Of a DNA stretch of 64,000 nucleotides, positions 24,937 through 34,161 are shown piece after piece (positions within the stretch are counted from its first letter, which is position 1; each line of letters opens with the position of its first letter). Both the position numbers and the translations under genes were made by a program. The stretch is from Bacteroides sp. Marseille-P3684 (GTDB lineage: Bacteria; Bacteroidota; Bacteroidia; Bacteroidales; Bacteroidaceae). Below the pieces are notes generated by a model that ran no database searches, had not been told where the DNA came from, and worked only from the letters and a program-made list of their open reading frames with translations. The DNA lies in NCBI RefSeq assembly GCF_900291465.1, contig NZ_LT985808.1, positions 3,314,670-3,378,669 on the forward strand. Direction: 5' to 3'.

Positions 24937-24982
24937 GGAGGCTGGCTCTTTGCCTGATGGCAAGGGTCAGCCTCCTCTTTTT
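24937..24982 (+). terminator. Terminator of barrel gene pair
   Basis: GGAGGCTG (24937-24944) pairs with CAGCCTCC (24968-24975), with further pairing inside the loop (TTGCC/GGCAA), and is followed by TCTTTTT on the plus strand. Confidence 0.85.
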
Positions 24983-25108
24983 GAGTGTCCGGTAATTCTG
25001 CCCCGGTCGGACGGTCCACTAAGAAGAGCATCACAAGTAAAACGTACCGATTTTGCCTTTCCGGTGGATTTTCGACCTAATGATTAACACGATACGTGGC
25101 TTTTTTGC

Positions 25109-25116
25109 TACTTTTG
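25109..25116 (+). promoter_or_regulatory. Putative valS -7 box
   Basis: TACTTTTG matches TAnnTTTG and lies about 130 bp before the valS start codon. The rest of the 24983-25247 leader shows no recognised riboswitch or T-box. Confidence 0.45.
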
Positions 25117-25247
25117 CACCCATTAAAGACAAAATCCGATTCAATTCAATTTCCGCAAGCTCCGATTTCCGGTCTGACTTCGCTGTCCAGTGCCCGGTCG
25201 GGCAGCTGCGGAACTTCAATTATTAAAAAACTACGAACATAACAACA

Positions 25248-27890
25248 ATGGAATTAGCAAGTAAGTACAATCCCGCTGACGTGGAAGGGAAATGGTACCA
25301 GTATTGGCTGGACAACAAGCTTTTCAGTTCGAAACCTGACGGTCGTGAGCCTTACACCGTCGTCATCCCGCCGCCCAACGTCACCGGCGTGCTCCACATG
25401 GGACACATGCTTAACAATACCATTCAAGATATTCTGGTTCGCCGTGCCCGCATGATGGGCAAGAATGCCTGCTGGGTGCCGGGAACGGACCACGCCTCCA
25501 TCGCTACCGAAGCCAAGGTGGTGAACAAACTTGCCCAGGAGGGTATCAAGAAGACGGACCTCACCCGCGAAGAGTTCCTCAAACATGCCTGGGCATGGAC
25601 CGAGGAGCACGGAGGCATCATCCTGAAACAGCTCCGCAAGCTGGGTGCGTCCTGCGACTGGGACCGCACCGCCTTCACCATGGATGAAGAGCGCAGCCGG
25701 AGTGTCATCAAGGTCTTTGTCGACCTCTACAACAAGGGACTTATCTACCGAGGCGTCCGCATGGTCAACTGGGACCCGAAAGCCCTCACGGCCCTGAGCG
25801 ATGAAGAGGTGGTCTACAAGGAAGAACACAGCAAGCTGTACTACCTCCGCTACAAAGTGGACGGGGACGCAGAAGGACGCTATGCCATCGTTGCCACCAC
25901 CCGCCCCGAGACTATCATGGGCGACACCGCCATGTGTATCAACCCGAACGACCCGAAGAATGCCTGGCTGAAGGGCAAGAAGGTGATTGTACCCCTCGTG
26001 GGACGTGTCATCCCGGTGATTGAGGATGAATACGTGGACATCGAATTCGGTACGGGCTGTCTGAAGGTGACTCCGGCGCACGATGTGAACGACTACATGC
26101 TCGGCGAGAAACACAACCTGCCCAGCATCGACATCTTCAATGACAATGGTACGCTGAGCGAGGCTGCAGGACTCTACGTCGGCATGGACCGCTTCGACGT
26201 ACGCAAGCAGATTGAAAAGGACCTCGCCGACGCCGGTCTGCTGGAGAAGGTGGAAGCCTACACCAACAAGGTAGGCTGCTCTGAACGCACCGGTGTGCCC
26301 ATCGAACCGAAGCTCTCCATGCAGTGGTTCCTGAAGATGGAACATCTCGCCAAGCCGGCTCTCGAAGCGGTGATGAACGACGACATCAAGTTCTATCCTG
26401 CCAAATACAAGAATACCTATAAATACTGGATGGAGAACATCAAGGACTGGTGCATCAGCCGCCAGCTGTGGTGGGGACACCGCATCCCTGCCTATTTCCT
26501 GCCTCAGGGAGGCTTCGTCGTGGCTGAGACTGCCGAAGAGGCACTTGCCCTCGCCAAGGAGAAGACCGGCAATGCCGGACTGACCCTTGCCGACCTCCGT
26601 CAGGATGAAGACTGCCTCGACACCTGGTTCTCCTCTTGGCTGTGGCCCATCTCGCTGTTCGATGGCATCAACCATCCGGGCAATGAGGAAATCAACTACT
26701 ACTACCCCACTTCGGACCTGGTGACGGGACCGGACATCATCTTCTTCTGGGTGGCACGCATGATTATGGCGGGCTATGAGTACGAAGGCAAGATGCCGTT
26801 CAAGAATGTCTACTTCACCGGTATCGTGCGCGACAAGCTGGGACGCAAGATGTCCAAGTCGCTCGGCAACTCGCCCGACCCGTTGGAACTCATCGAACGT
26901 TACGGTGCCGACGGTGTACGTATGGGTATGATGCTCTCGGCTCCTGCGGGCAACGATATCCTCTTCGATGACTCGCTCTGCGAACAGGGACGCAACTTCA
27001 ACAACAAGATATGGAATGCCTTCCGCCTCGTGAAAGGCTGGCAGGTAGCCGACAAGGAACAGCCTGAATCTGCCGCCATCGCGACCCGCTGGTTTGACAG
27101 TCTGCTGGCAAAGACGGGTGCCGAGGTGGATGACCTGTTCGGCAAATACCGCCTGAGCGAAGCACTGATGGCTGTCTACAAGCTGTTCTGGGACGAATTC
27201 TCCAGCTGGTACCTGGAGCTGGTGAAGCCTGCCTACGGAGAACCCATTGACCGCCGGACCTACGAGCAGACCCTCGCCTTCTTCGAGGAGTTGCTGACGT
27301 TGCTCCACCCCTTCATGCCGTTCATCACCGAGGAGCTGTGGCAACACCTGGCTGAACGCAAACCGGGAGAAAGCATCATGACGGCACAAATCAACCGCCA
27401 CGAACAAACCGACCGGGCAGAAGCCCAATCCATCATCGACGGCATGGAACACATGAAAGAGGTGGTGACGAATGTACGCAACGTCCGTGCGCAAAAGAAC
27501 ATCTCCCCCAAGCAGCAGCTCGGTCTGCTCGTCATGGGTGAAGACAACCTCGTGGACCAATTCAAGGCTGCGCTCATCAAGCTGGGCAACCTGACCGGAA
27601 TCAGCGTCCCCAACGAGAAACCGGACAATGCCGCTTCCTTCCTCGTGGGAACCACGGAATACTTTGTCCCGTTGCTTGGCATGATTGATGTGGAAGAAGA
27701 GCTGAAGAAGCTGGAGGCAGACCTGACCTATCAGGAGGGCTTCCTGCAGAGTGTCCTCAAAAAGCTGGGCAACGAGAAGTTCGTCAACAATGCCCCGGCA
27801 AAGGTCATCGAGATGGAACGCAAGAAACAGGCTGACGCTGAAAGCAAGATTGCCGCACTCAAGGAAAGCATCGAAAAGCTGAAGGGATAA
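25248..27890 (+). CDS. Valyl-tRNA synthetase
   Basis: Class I aminoacyl-tRNA synthetase of 880 aa that charges tRNA-Val with valine in the cytosol. HIGH-type signature HMGH at residues 50-53 ([13 protein letters not shown]), editing (CP1) domain with [12 protein letters not shown] and a [16 protein letters not shown] segment, KMSKS motif near 533 ([10 protein letters not shown]), an anticodon-binding domain, and a C-terminal Val-tRNA-synthetase coiled-coil arm ([24 protein letters not shown]). The full length and all signatures are present. A bidirectional terminator follows. Confidence 0.98.
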   Translation: MELASKYNPADVEGKWYQYWLDNKLFSSKPDGREPYTVVIPPPNVTGVLHMGHMLNNTIQDILVRRARMMGKNACWVPGTDHASIATEAKVVNKLAQEGIKKTDLTREEFLKHAWAWTEEHGGIILKQLRKLGASCDWDRTAFTMDEERSRSVIKVFVDLYNKGLIYRGVRMVNWDPKALTALSDEEVVYKEEHSKLYYLRYKVDGDAEGRYAIVATTRPETIMGDTAMCINPNDPKNAWLKGKKVIVPLVGRVIPVIEDEYVDIEFGTGCLKVTPAHDVNDYMLGEKHNLPSIDIFNDNGTLSEAAGLYVGMDRFDVRKQIEKDLADAGLLEKVEAYTNKVGCSERTGVPIEPKLSMQWFLKMEHLAKPALEAVMNDDIKFYPAKYKNTYKYWMENIKDWCISRQLWWGHRIPAYFLPQGGFVVAETAEEALALAKEKTGNAGLTLADLRQDEDCLDTWFSSWLWPISLFDGINHPGNEEINYYYPTSDLVTGPDIIFFWVARMIMAGYEYEGKMPFKNVYFTGIVRDKLGRKMSKSLGNSPDPLELIERYGADGVRMGMMLSAPAGNDILFDDSLCEQGRNFNNKIWNAFRLVKGWQVADKEQPESAAIATRWFDSLLAKTGAEVDDLFGKYRLSEALMAVYKLFWDEFSSWYLELVKPAYGEPIDRRTYEQTLAFFEELLTLLHPFMPFITEELWQHLAERKPGESIMTAQINRHEQTDRAEAQSIIDGMEHMKEVVTNVRNVRAQKNISPKQQLGLLVMGEDNLVDQFKAALIKLGNLTGISVPNEKPDNAASFLVGTTEYFVPLLGMIDVEEELKKLEADLTYQEGFLQSVLKKLGNEKFVNNAPAKVIEMERKKQADAESKIAALKESIEKLKG

Positions 27891-27924
27891 CAACCACCGT
27901 TCCCTGAAGAACCGCAATAAGACT

Positions 27925-27973
27925 GAGGCGCAGAGATACCGGGAGTCCTCATCCTCCCGCATCTCTGCGCCTC
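27925..27973. terminator. Bidirectional terminator between valS and zupT
   Basis: GAGGCGCAGAGAT (27925-27937) pairs perfectly with 27961-27973. TTTT follows on the plus strand. The position between convergent genes suggests that it serves both. Confidence 0.85.
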
Positions 27974-28007
27974 TTTTGTATTCCAATGGCGGTCATCAAC
28001 CGCAAGT

Positions 28008-28796
28008 TCAGAGCAGCAATAAGCTCATCGCCATGATGGCCATGCCTGCTACGATGCCGCCGACACCCAGATGGTGGTGACCGTATTTCTCGGTACCGGG
28101 CAAGAGCTCGTCAAACGAGATATAGACCATGATGCCCGAGACGAAGGACAGCAGCAACGCATTGAGCGTCGGAGTCCAGAACGGTTGCAGGAACAGGAAG
28201 CCGACCAGGGCGCCAATAGGCTCTGCCATGCCGGAAAGGAACGAGTACCAGAATGCCTTCTTCCGACTTCCGGTGGAATGAAAGATGGGGACTGACACGG
28301 CAATGCCCTCCGGGATGTTGTGGATGGCAATGGCAAACACGATGGGCAGGGCGATGTCAATGTTCGTCAGTGCCGACGCAAAGGTCGCCAGTCCCTCCGG
28401 AAAGTTATGGATGCCGATGGCAAGCGCCATCAGGATACCCGTACGTTTCAACCGGCGGGTCTGTCCGTAATCGGAGTCCGTGTGTATCTCGTGGGGGTTC
28501 TCGTCGGCAGGTACCAGACGGTCGATGAGGGCAATCAGCCCGATGCCGGCAAAGAAAGCCAGCAACATGTAGACTTGCGGCAGCTTCCCGGGATAGATGC
28601 CGCTCAATGCGAGCACCGACTGCGGCATCAGCTCCATGAAGGAAACATAAATCATCACACCGGCAGAAAGTCCCAGTGCGGCTGAAAGAAATCGGGTATT
28701 GGTCCGTTTGGCAAAGAAGGCTATCAGGCTGCCTATGCCGGTGGAAAGGCCCGCAATCAGGGTCATTCCCAGTGCGAGTGCAACATTATCGTTCAT
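28008..28796 (-). CDS. ZIP-family zinc/divalent metal transporter
   Basis: Inner-membrane metal importer of 262 aa with about eight hydrophobic segments. The two transport-site signatures of the ZIP/ZupT family are visible: HNFPEGLATF in the fourth helix and HNIPEGIAVS in the fifth. A polar loop (NPHEIHTDSDYGQTRR) lies between helices three and four, as in ZupT. Substrate is probably Zn2+ with other divalent metals. Own promoter at 28845-28875; the gene is convergent with valS. Confidence 0.93.
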   Translation of the reverse strand: MNDNVALALGMTLIAGLSTGIGSLIAFFAKRTNTRFLSAALGLSAGVMIYVSFMELMPQSVLALSGIYPGKLPQVYMLLAFFAGIGLIALIDRLVPADENPHEIHTDSDYGQTRRLKRTGILMALAIGIHNFPEGLATFASALTNIDIALPIVFAIAIHNIPEGIAVSVPIFHSTGSRKKAFWYSFLSGMAEPIGALVGFLFLQPFWTPTLNALLLSFVSGIMVYISFDELLPGTEKYGHHHLGVGGIVAGMAIMAMSLLLL

Positions 28797-28844
28797 TTTG
28801 TCAGTATTTTCGGTCAGGTTATTACTCGGTGAATATCATGGGCG

Positions 28845-28875
28845 CAAAAGTACAGAAAGGTGACATACGAACCAA
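28845..28875 (-). promoter_or_regulatory. zupT promoter
   Basis: On the minus strand TTG (28873-28875), 20 bp, then TACTTTTG (28845-28852): an exact match to the Bacteroidetes promoter. The start codon is about 50 bp downstream. No Zur-like palindrome was recognised next to it. Confidence 0.75.
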
Positions 28876-28927
28876 TACCCACATCCATATATTTGCAGCA
28901 GGCGTCCGCCGGCAGCTTTTCTCCCGA

Positions 28928-29890
28928 CTAACGGAGCCGGGCAGCCTCATCGCGCCGGCGCTTCTTCCACAACTGCCAGGAGTTGATGATGTTCTGCCAC
29001 AGTACATATCCGCCGGGGGCAACCGAAGAGAGCGGATTCAGGTAGGTATATGCCATCCAGATGGCAAGCACGGTGTTCTTCTGCCCGAGTGCCTGACCGC
29101 CACTGATGCGTTCGCCGTAACAGGCTCCGATACGCTTGCCCAGGAAGAACTGCAGGCAGCAGGCGACCAACGCAGCCAGAGCCACCAGCCACTCGACAAA
29201 GACCGGTGCGTCGCTGTTGACCAGTGAGCGTGCGGTCTGTCCACAGACGATGGCCAACGAGATGCCCCAGATATAGAAAGCCGCATTGCTGACCGTGGCA
29301 AGCCAGTGATGTACCCTCGGCAGCCACCAGCGAAGCAGCACCGCCAGGATGAACGGACAAAGCAACAAGGGGAACACCTTGCTCAGAATCTTCAGGAAAG
29401 CCACAAAGAACGACAACCCCTCGTGGGGTTCCACTAACGGAAAGACCAACGGGACCACAATGGCGGCAAGCAGATTGGACAGCAGTGTATAGGTCGTCAG
29501 ACTCGCCGCATTACCACCCAGCTTGCCGGTGATGACAGCCGCTGCCGTAGCCGTCGGACAAATGAAGCACACCATGGCTCCCTCGAACACCTCCCGATAG
29601 GTCTCACTCATGGAACAGAACAACAGGATGGCAGCAAGCCCCAGACAGGCAAACAGCTGGAACAGCAACAGCCACAGGTGCCACTTCACAGGCATCAGGT
29701 CGCGCAGGTCAATCTTACAGAACGTCAGCAACAGCTGGGCGAAAATAAGCAGCGGCGTAAGCACGTCGACCGAGACCAGAATGAAAGGCTTGAGCGGAGC
29801 TACCAGGGGGACATTCGCAAAAAAGAAATAACACAGGACACCTGCCAGCATAGCCACAGGCAAAGTCCAGTTCTTGAGAAATTGAAGCAT
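28928..29890 (-). CDS. Bile acid:sodium symporter (BASS)-like transporter
   Basis: Inner-membrane protein of 320 aa with nine to ten hydrophobic helices. The ATG at 29890 is preferred to an upstream frame start, because it begins right at the first charged n-region (MLQFLKNW) and leaves the -7 box TATCTTTG (29913-29920) upstream. A segment with CPTATAAAVITGKLGGNAA, followed by a Leu/Ala-rich helix, matches the substrate-binding half-repeat of the BASS fold, and a second half-repeat follows (KNTVLAIWMAYTYLNP). The substrate is unknown; family members move bile acids, pantoate or other organic anions. The C-terminus is basic (KKRRRDEAARLR). Confidence 0.75.
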   Translation of the reverse strand: MLQFLKNWTLPVAMLAGVLCYFFFANVPLVAPLKPFILVSVDVLTPLLIFAQLLLTFCKIDLRDLMPVKWHLWLLLFQLFACLGLAAILLFCSMSETYREVFEGAMVCFICPTATAAAVITGKLGGNAASLTTYTLLSNLLAAIVVPLVFPLVEPHEGLSFFVAFLKILSKVFPLLLCPFILAVLLRWWLPRVHHWLATVSNAAFYIWGISLAIVCGQTARSLVNSDAPVFVEWLVALAALVACCLQFFLGKRIGACYGERISGGQALGQKNTVLAIWMAYTYLNPLSSVAPGGYVLWQNIINSWQLWKKRRRDEAARLR

Positions 29891-30068
29891 AGTCCTATCG
29901 TTTTTCAGCCTGCAAAGATAGGCTGTTTCTTCCAAACACGGCTCCATTCCGAAGCGATAAGTTCGGTCGTGACACCCTCCTGCCCCAACCGGGAATCAAC
30001 TTGTTCTCAGATTGCCCCTTCCGCCGGACAAATCCTAATAAAATTCGTGAAAACAACGACGTTCCTTA

Positions 30069-30099
30069 TTGCAGGAGATGAATATAAACCGTAATTTTG
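30069..30099 (+). promoter_or_regulatory. Promoter of NifU-like/GGGtGRT operon
   Basis: TTG (30069-30071), 20 bp, TAATTTTG (30092-30099): exact consensus form. Start codon at 30185, so the leader is roughly 80 nt. Confidence 0.75.
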
Positions 30100-30184
30100 C
30101 AGACGGAAAAAATGGGAGGTTAAGCAGCCTTTCGACAAAGAATTGTGGTTACAACTATTTTCTATTCTATAAAACGTAATTGAT

Positions 30185-30886
30185 ATGACTTATTCACACG
30201 AAGTAGAACACATGTGTGTTGTAAAGAAAGGTCCCAACCACGGACCGGCTCCTATTCCTGAAGAAGGAAAATGGGTAAAAGCGAAAGAAATCGTTGATAT
30301 TTCCGGTTTGACACACGGTGTGGGTTGGTGCGCTCCCCAGCAAGGTGCATGTAAACTGACTCTGAATGTTAAGAACGGCGTTATCGAAGAGTGTCTGGTA
30401 GAGACCATCGGCTGCTCCGGTATGACCCACTCGGCTGCCATGGCTTCTGAAATCCTGCCGGGCAAAACCATCCTCGAAGCCTTGAACACCGACCTCGTAT
30501 GCGATGCCATCAATACAGCTATGCGTGAATTGTTCCTCCAAATCGTTTATGGACGTACCCAGTCAGCTTTCTCTGAAGGCGGTCTGATGATTGGTGCCGG
30601 TCTGGAAGACCTCGGTAAAGGTCTCCGCAGCCAGGTAGGTACGCTCTATGGTACGAAAGTGAAAGGAACCCGTTACCTGGAACTGACCGAAGGCTATATC
30701 ACCCGTATGGCACTCGACAAGGACGACCAGGTGATCGGCTATGAATTTGTACACATGGGCAAATTCATGGAACAAGTGAAGAAAGGCGTTGACGCCAACG
30801 AAGCACTGAAAGCTGTGACAGGCACTTACGGACGCTTCAAGCCCGAACAAGGCGCAGTTAAATATATTGACCCACGTAAAGAATAA
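30185..30886 (+). CDS. NifU/IscU-like protein of the GGGtGRT pair
   Basis: Protein of 233 aa whose first 110 residues resemble the NifU/IscU scaffold. C49 lies in HGVGWCAPQQGAC (C56 follows), C70 in EECLVETIGC, and C77 in IGCSGMTHSAAMASEILPGKT, which parallels the GCxxxxASSS region of IscU. The last 120 residues (about 120-233) are not part of IscU and contain FSEGGLMIGAGLEDLG and the segment DKDDQVIGYEFVHMGKF. No signal peptide; cytosolic. The next gene starts 15 bp downstream. The pair is widespread in anaerobes, with no established biochemistry that I know of. An Fe-S or other metal-cluster role is inferred from the cysteines only. Confidence 0.75.
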   Translation: MTYSHEVEHMCVVKKGPNHGPAPIPEEGKWVKAKEIVDISGLTHGVGWCAPQQGACKLTLNVKNGVIEECLVETIGCSGMTHSAAMASEILPGKTILEALNTDLVCDAINTAMRELFLQIVYGRTQSAFSEGGLMIGAGLEDLGKGLRSQVGTLYGTKVKGTRYLELTEGYITRMALDKDDQVIGYEFVHMGKFMEQVKKGVDANEALKAVTGTYGRFKPEQGAVKYIDPRKE

Positions 30887-30901
30887 AGGAGGACACAGAT
30901 T

Positions 30902-31912
30902 ATGATTAGACCAGTACAATTTGAAAGCCAAGATCGCCGTATGAAGCAAATTCTGGCTGCTTTGAACGAAAACGGCATCAAAGACATCGAAGAAGCTAAC
31001 GCAATCTGTGACGCTGCCGGTCTCGACCCGTACCTGACTTGCCAAGAGACACAAGGTATCTGCTTCGAAAACGCAAAATGGGCTTACGTGGTAGGTTGTG
31101 CCATCGCCCTGAAGAAAGGCTGCAAGAACGCTGCCGACGCTGCTGAAGCCATCGGTATCGGTTTGCAGGCATTCTGCATCCCCGGTTCTGTTGCCGACGA
31201 CCGTAAGGTGGGTCTGGGTCACGGAAACCTGGCTGCCCGTCTGCTCCGCGAAGAGACCCAATGCTTTGCGTTCCTCGCAGGCCACGAGTCATTCGCCGCT
31301 GCCGAAGGTGCCATCAAGATTGCCGAAATGGCAAACAAGGTTCGCAAGAACCCCTTGCGCTGCATCTTGAACGGTTTGGGTAAGGATGCTGCCATGATTA
31401 TCTCACGCATCAACGGCTTCACCTATGTTCAGACTCAATTCGACTATTATACCGGCGAACTGAAGGTGGTAAACGAAATCGCTTACTCCGACGGTCCGCG
31501 TGCCAAGGTGAAATGCTATGGCGCTGACGACGTGCGCGAAGGTGTTGCCATCATGTGGAAGGAGAACGTAGACGTTTCCATCACCGGTAACTCTACCAAC
31601 CCGACCCGCTTCCAGCACCCGGTTGCCGGTACCTACAAGAAAGAGCGTGTCCTCGCCGGCAAACCCTACTTCTCTGTAGCTTCCGGTGGTGGTACGGGAC
31701 GTACCTTGCACCCGGACAACATGGCTGCCGGTCCTGCTTCTTACGGTATGACTGATACACTCGGCCGTATGCACTCCGACGCTCAGTTCGCAGGTTCTTC
31801 ATCCGTTCCTGCTCACGTAGAAATGATGGGCTTCCTCGGCATCGGCAACAACCCGATGGTAGGATGTACTGTAGCTTGTGCCGTAAACGTGGCTCTGGCT
31901 TTGAACAAGTAA
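30902..31912 (+). CDS. GGGtGRT protein
   Basis: Cytosolic protein of 336 aa named for its motif GGGTGRT (residues 262-268, in SVASGGGTGRTLHPDN). Six cysteines cluster in the first 92 residues (36, 47, 54, 66, 74, 92), and more occur later (for example CILNGLG and VGCTVACAVNVAL near the end). This pattern suggests a metal- or cluster-binding enzyme. Gly-rich segments (GIGLQAFCIPGSVADDRKVGLGHGN) look like ligand-binding loops. Codon choice looks optimised (few rare codons), hinting at high expression. Co-transcribed with the NifU-like gene and followed by a strong terminator. Function unknown. Confidence 0.82.
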   Translation: MIRPVQFESQDRRMKQILAALNENGIKDIEEANAICDAAGLDPYLTCQETQGICFENAKWAYVVGCAIALKKGCKNAADAAEAIGIGLQAFCIPGSVADDRKVGLGHGNLAARLLREETQCFAFLAGHESFAAAEGAIKIAEMANKVRKNPLRCILNGLGKDAAMIISRINGFTYVQTQFDYYTGELKVVNEIAYSDGPRAKVKCYGADDVREGVAIMWKENVDVSITGNSTNPTRFQHPVAGTYKKERVLAGKPYFSVASGGGTGRTLHPDNMAAGPASYGMTDTLGRMHSDAQFAGSSSVPAHVEMMGFLGIGNNPMVGCTVACAVNVALALNK

Positions 31913-31936
31913 TCCCTGCACACATTCACCATATCC

Positions 31937-31977
31937 GGACGCTCCTGTTTCCGCAAAGGACAGGGGCGTCCTTTTTT
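31937..31977 (+). terminator. Terminator of GGGtGRT operon
   Basis: GGACGC(T)CCTGT at 31937 pairs with 31959-31971 (ACAGGGGCGTCC), and TTTTTT follows. Confidence 0.9.
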
Positions 31978-32003
31978 ATGCCTCTTCGGGACAGATACAA
32001 CTG

Positions 32004-32040
32004 AAAAGGTCAGGACCGCATCATACAGTCCTGACCTTTT
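32004..32040. terminator. Terminator after susD-like gene
   Basis: AAAAGGTCAGGAC (32004-32016) and GTCCTGACCTTTT (32028-32040) form a perfect 13-bp stem. It lies 50 bp past the SusD stop codon (minus strand) and ends in T residues on that strand. Confidence 0.85.
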
Positions 32041-32088
32041 CATGTATCTGTAGCAGCTAACCGGAAAGCGGATAGCCGGTCAGTTCAA

Positions 32089-34038
32089 TCAATAGCCGTT
32101 GTTGCCATACTCGGCAGAGTTCTCAATCTGGTTCAAGAAGTCGTAAGAGATGGGACGCAGGTAGTTCTTCTCGGTGAACGAACGGGCGGCACGGGGATTG
32201 CCTTTGGCAAGCTGGGACTCGAAGGCGTGGTGACGCTTGAGCAATGCCCAACGGTTGAACTCACCGCACAACTCACGGGCATACTCGTCGAGCACATCCT
32301 GCTCGGTTGCGGTCGTCAGACGCATGTGTGCCTCGAAGTCTTCGGCATTGCGGCAGGCACGCTGACGGAGCGGATTCAGGTACTGGGCTGCACGGGCACC
32401 GTCACCCAACATGGCATTTGCCTCGGCGGCAATGAGGTAAACCTCAGCCAGACGCATGATGAAGGTGTCACCCACCTTACGTTGCAGGTTGCTCGTGTAG
32501 GCACCGTCAAAGCACCAGTTGAGCTTGTTGAAACCCGGATAGAGCTGGTATGTATTGGTCCCATCAAACGCAACCTCCACGTATTTGCCTTCCTCATCGA
32601 ACAGGTCGTCGATATTCACACAGACGTAGGCACGTTCAGCCTTCTCTTCGGCTGTCAACGGGTCTTTCGACAGGTAAATCACGAAGCGGTCTTCGTCCAC
32701 ATCCAACGGATAGGGCGTATAGTACACGTTGTCTACATCCTGCAGCACGGTGATGTCACCGGAGTGGTCGCCACGCGGCCAGATCTTGTGCGGCCATTGG
32801 TTCCAGGTGCCGGTAGTCATGTTACCGTCGGCATACGGGTAAATCTTCTTGCCCACATGACGTTGGTCGATGCCGTACTTCTCGCACAATCCCTCGTCCA
32901 GGGTTACGGTCTTGTCCTCATAATCGGACGGGTACCAGGTAGTCTGCTTCAGTGTCGGGTTACCGTAGGCAGTCATGAAGGTCACCTCCCAACGCTTGTC
33001 ATAGTCGGCGTCGAACAGGTCGATAAGATACTTGGACGGAGCGAGGATGTTGTTGTTCACACGGCCCAGGTAGTAGTTCGCATTGTCCTTCACCAGGTAG
33101 ATATCGTTGAGGTTGTTGGGCTTGGGATACATGTAGGAGAAGATGTTCGACTGCGCATAGTTGGCAGAAGTAGCCACCTTCGTACTCGGAGCGGAAGCGA
33201 TGAAGAGTGCCTCATCGTTGGACTTGTTGTTGGCTGCTGCCCAAACCTCGGCTACATCGTCATAGAGACGGGCACCATAAGTGGAGGCGTTGGCAATCAG
33301 GTCTTCCGCTACCTCCTTGGCACGTTGCCAGTAGGACACGCCGTCTTCGCTCAACCCCTCGCCTGCTCCCTGTGCATAGACACGGGCCAGAAGACCGAGA
33401 GCCGTTTTCTTGGTGCAACGGGCATAGTCACCGTTCAGCGGTTCCACGTCAAGGTATTCGGCTGCCAGCTTCAGGTCTGCGACCATCTGTCCGTACAGTT
33501 CCTCATAGGTGTTGCGCTGCGGACGCATCTCGGCACCGTCCTGCGAGCTGTTCAGCTTCAGCGTCACATTGCCGTAGTTGGAGACGAGGATATAATAGTA
33601 GTAGGCACGCAGACAGCGGGCTTCGCCTTCGAGCACCCGGATGGCATGTTCGTCACCGCCCACCACTTCGGGAGCCACCTCGATGGCAGTGTTACAGGTA
33701 TTGATGAGCGAATAAGCCTGGTTGAACAGCTTGTTCGTGTAGTTGGTATTCGTGGTCAGACCCTCGTAGTAGAACACCTGCTGTCCCCACGTACGATTGT
33801 TGGAAGTCAGCCAGAGGTCCGTTCCGCCCTCGGCAACGGCAAAGTAGTCGAAGGCCGAGAAGAGCTGTCCATAGAGAGGTTCGTAGCAATAGGTCACCAT
33901 GCCCTGCCACTTTGTGAAGTTGCGGGTCTCGTCACCGCCGCTTCCGGCACCGGGATTGTATTCATCCAGACTGCAAGCGCCGAGTGCAAAGGCTGCGAAC
34001 GCCACAGTCAATGCGTTGGAAAATATGTTTCGTTTCAT
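32089..34038 (-). CDS. SusD/RagB-family glycan-binding lipoprotein
   Basis: Surface lipoprotein of 649 aa that forms the lid of a SusC transporter and binds the oligosaccharide. The ATG at 34038 gives signal MKRNIFSNALTVAFAAFALGAC with lipobox LGAC (Cys22); the longer frame adds 13 unlikely residues. The TPR-like helical N-terminal half has the family segment YEPLYGQLF...TNTNYTNKLFNQAYSLINTCN and RCLRAYYYYILVSNYGNV. The C-terminal part contains RLAEVYLIAAEANAMLGDGARAAQYLNPLRQRA and ELCGEFNRWALLKRH, both typical. Directly downstream of SusC (123 bp) and followed by a terminator. Context points to pectin fragments as ligand. Confidence 0.93.
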   Translation of the reverse strand: MKRNIFSNALTVAFAAFALGACSLDEYNPGAGSGGDETRNFTKWQGMVTYCYEPLYGQLFSAFDYFAVAEGGTDLWLTSNNRTWGQQVFYYEGLTTNTNYTNKLFNQAYSLINTCNTAIEVAPEVVGGDEHAIRVLEGEARCLRAYYYYILVSNYGNVTLKLNSSQDGAEMRPQRNTYEELYGQMVADLKLAAEYLDVEPLNGDYARCTKKTALGLLARVYAQGAGEGLSEDGVSYWQRAKEVAEDLIANASTYGARLYDDVAEVWAAANNKSNDEALFIASAPSTKVATSANYAQSNIFSYMYPKPNNLNDIYLVKDNANYYLGRVNNNILAPSKYLIDLFDADYDKRWEVTFMTAYGNPTLKQTTWYPSDYEDKTVTLDEGLCEKYGIDQRHVGKKIYPYADGNMTTGTWNQWPHKIWPRGDHSGDITVLQDVDNVYYTPYPLDVDEDRFVIYLSKDPLTAEEKAERAYVCVNIDDLFDEEGKYVEVAFDGTNTYQLYPGFNKLNWCFDGAYTSNLQRKVGDTFIMRLAEVYLIAAEANAMLGDGARAAQYLNPLRQRACRNAEDFEAHMRLTTATEQDVLDEYARELCGEFNRWALLKRHHAFESQLAKGNPRAARSFTEKNYLRPISYDFLNQIENSAEYGNNGY

Positions 34039-34161
34039 TGTTTTAGATGTTAGTGTATTCAACTTCCGCAAGCCCAAGTGGACAAATTGAACTTATCCCC
34101 TTGTCAACGTCACCCCTTGAGCATACACGGAACTTAAGTTAGTGATGTTTATGGATGGGGG

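Noticed and set aside
24983-25247. T-box or riboswitch before valS
   Set aside because: No specifier stem, antiterminator sequence or known riboswitch core was recognised; T-boxes are not expected in Bacteroidales.
25254-27986. Long antisense ORF opposite valS (about 910 codons)
   Set aside because: It mirrors the valS codons, has no start context or domain, and similar long antisense frames occur opposite most GC-rich genes here (for example 37812-40712 and 7284-9308). This is codon-bias shadow.
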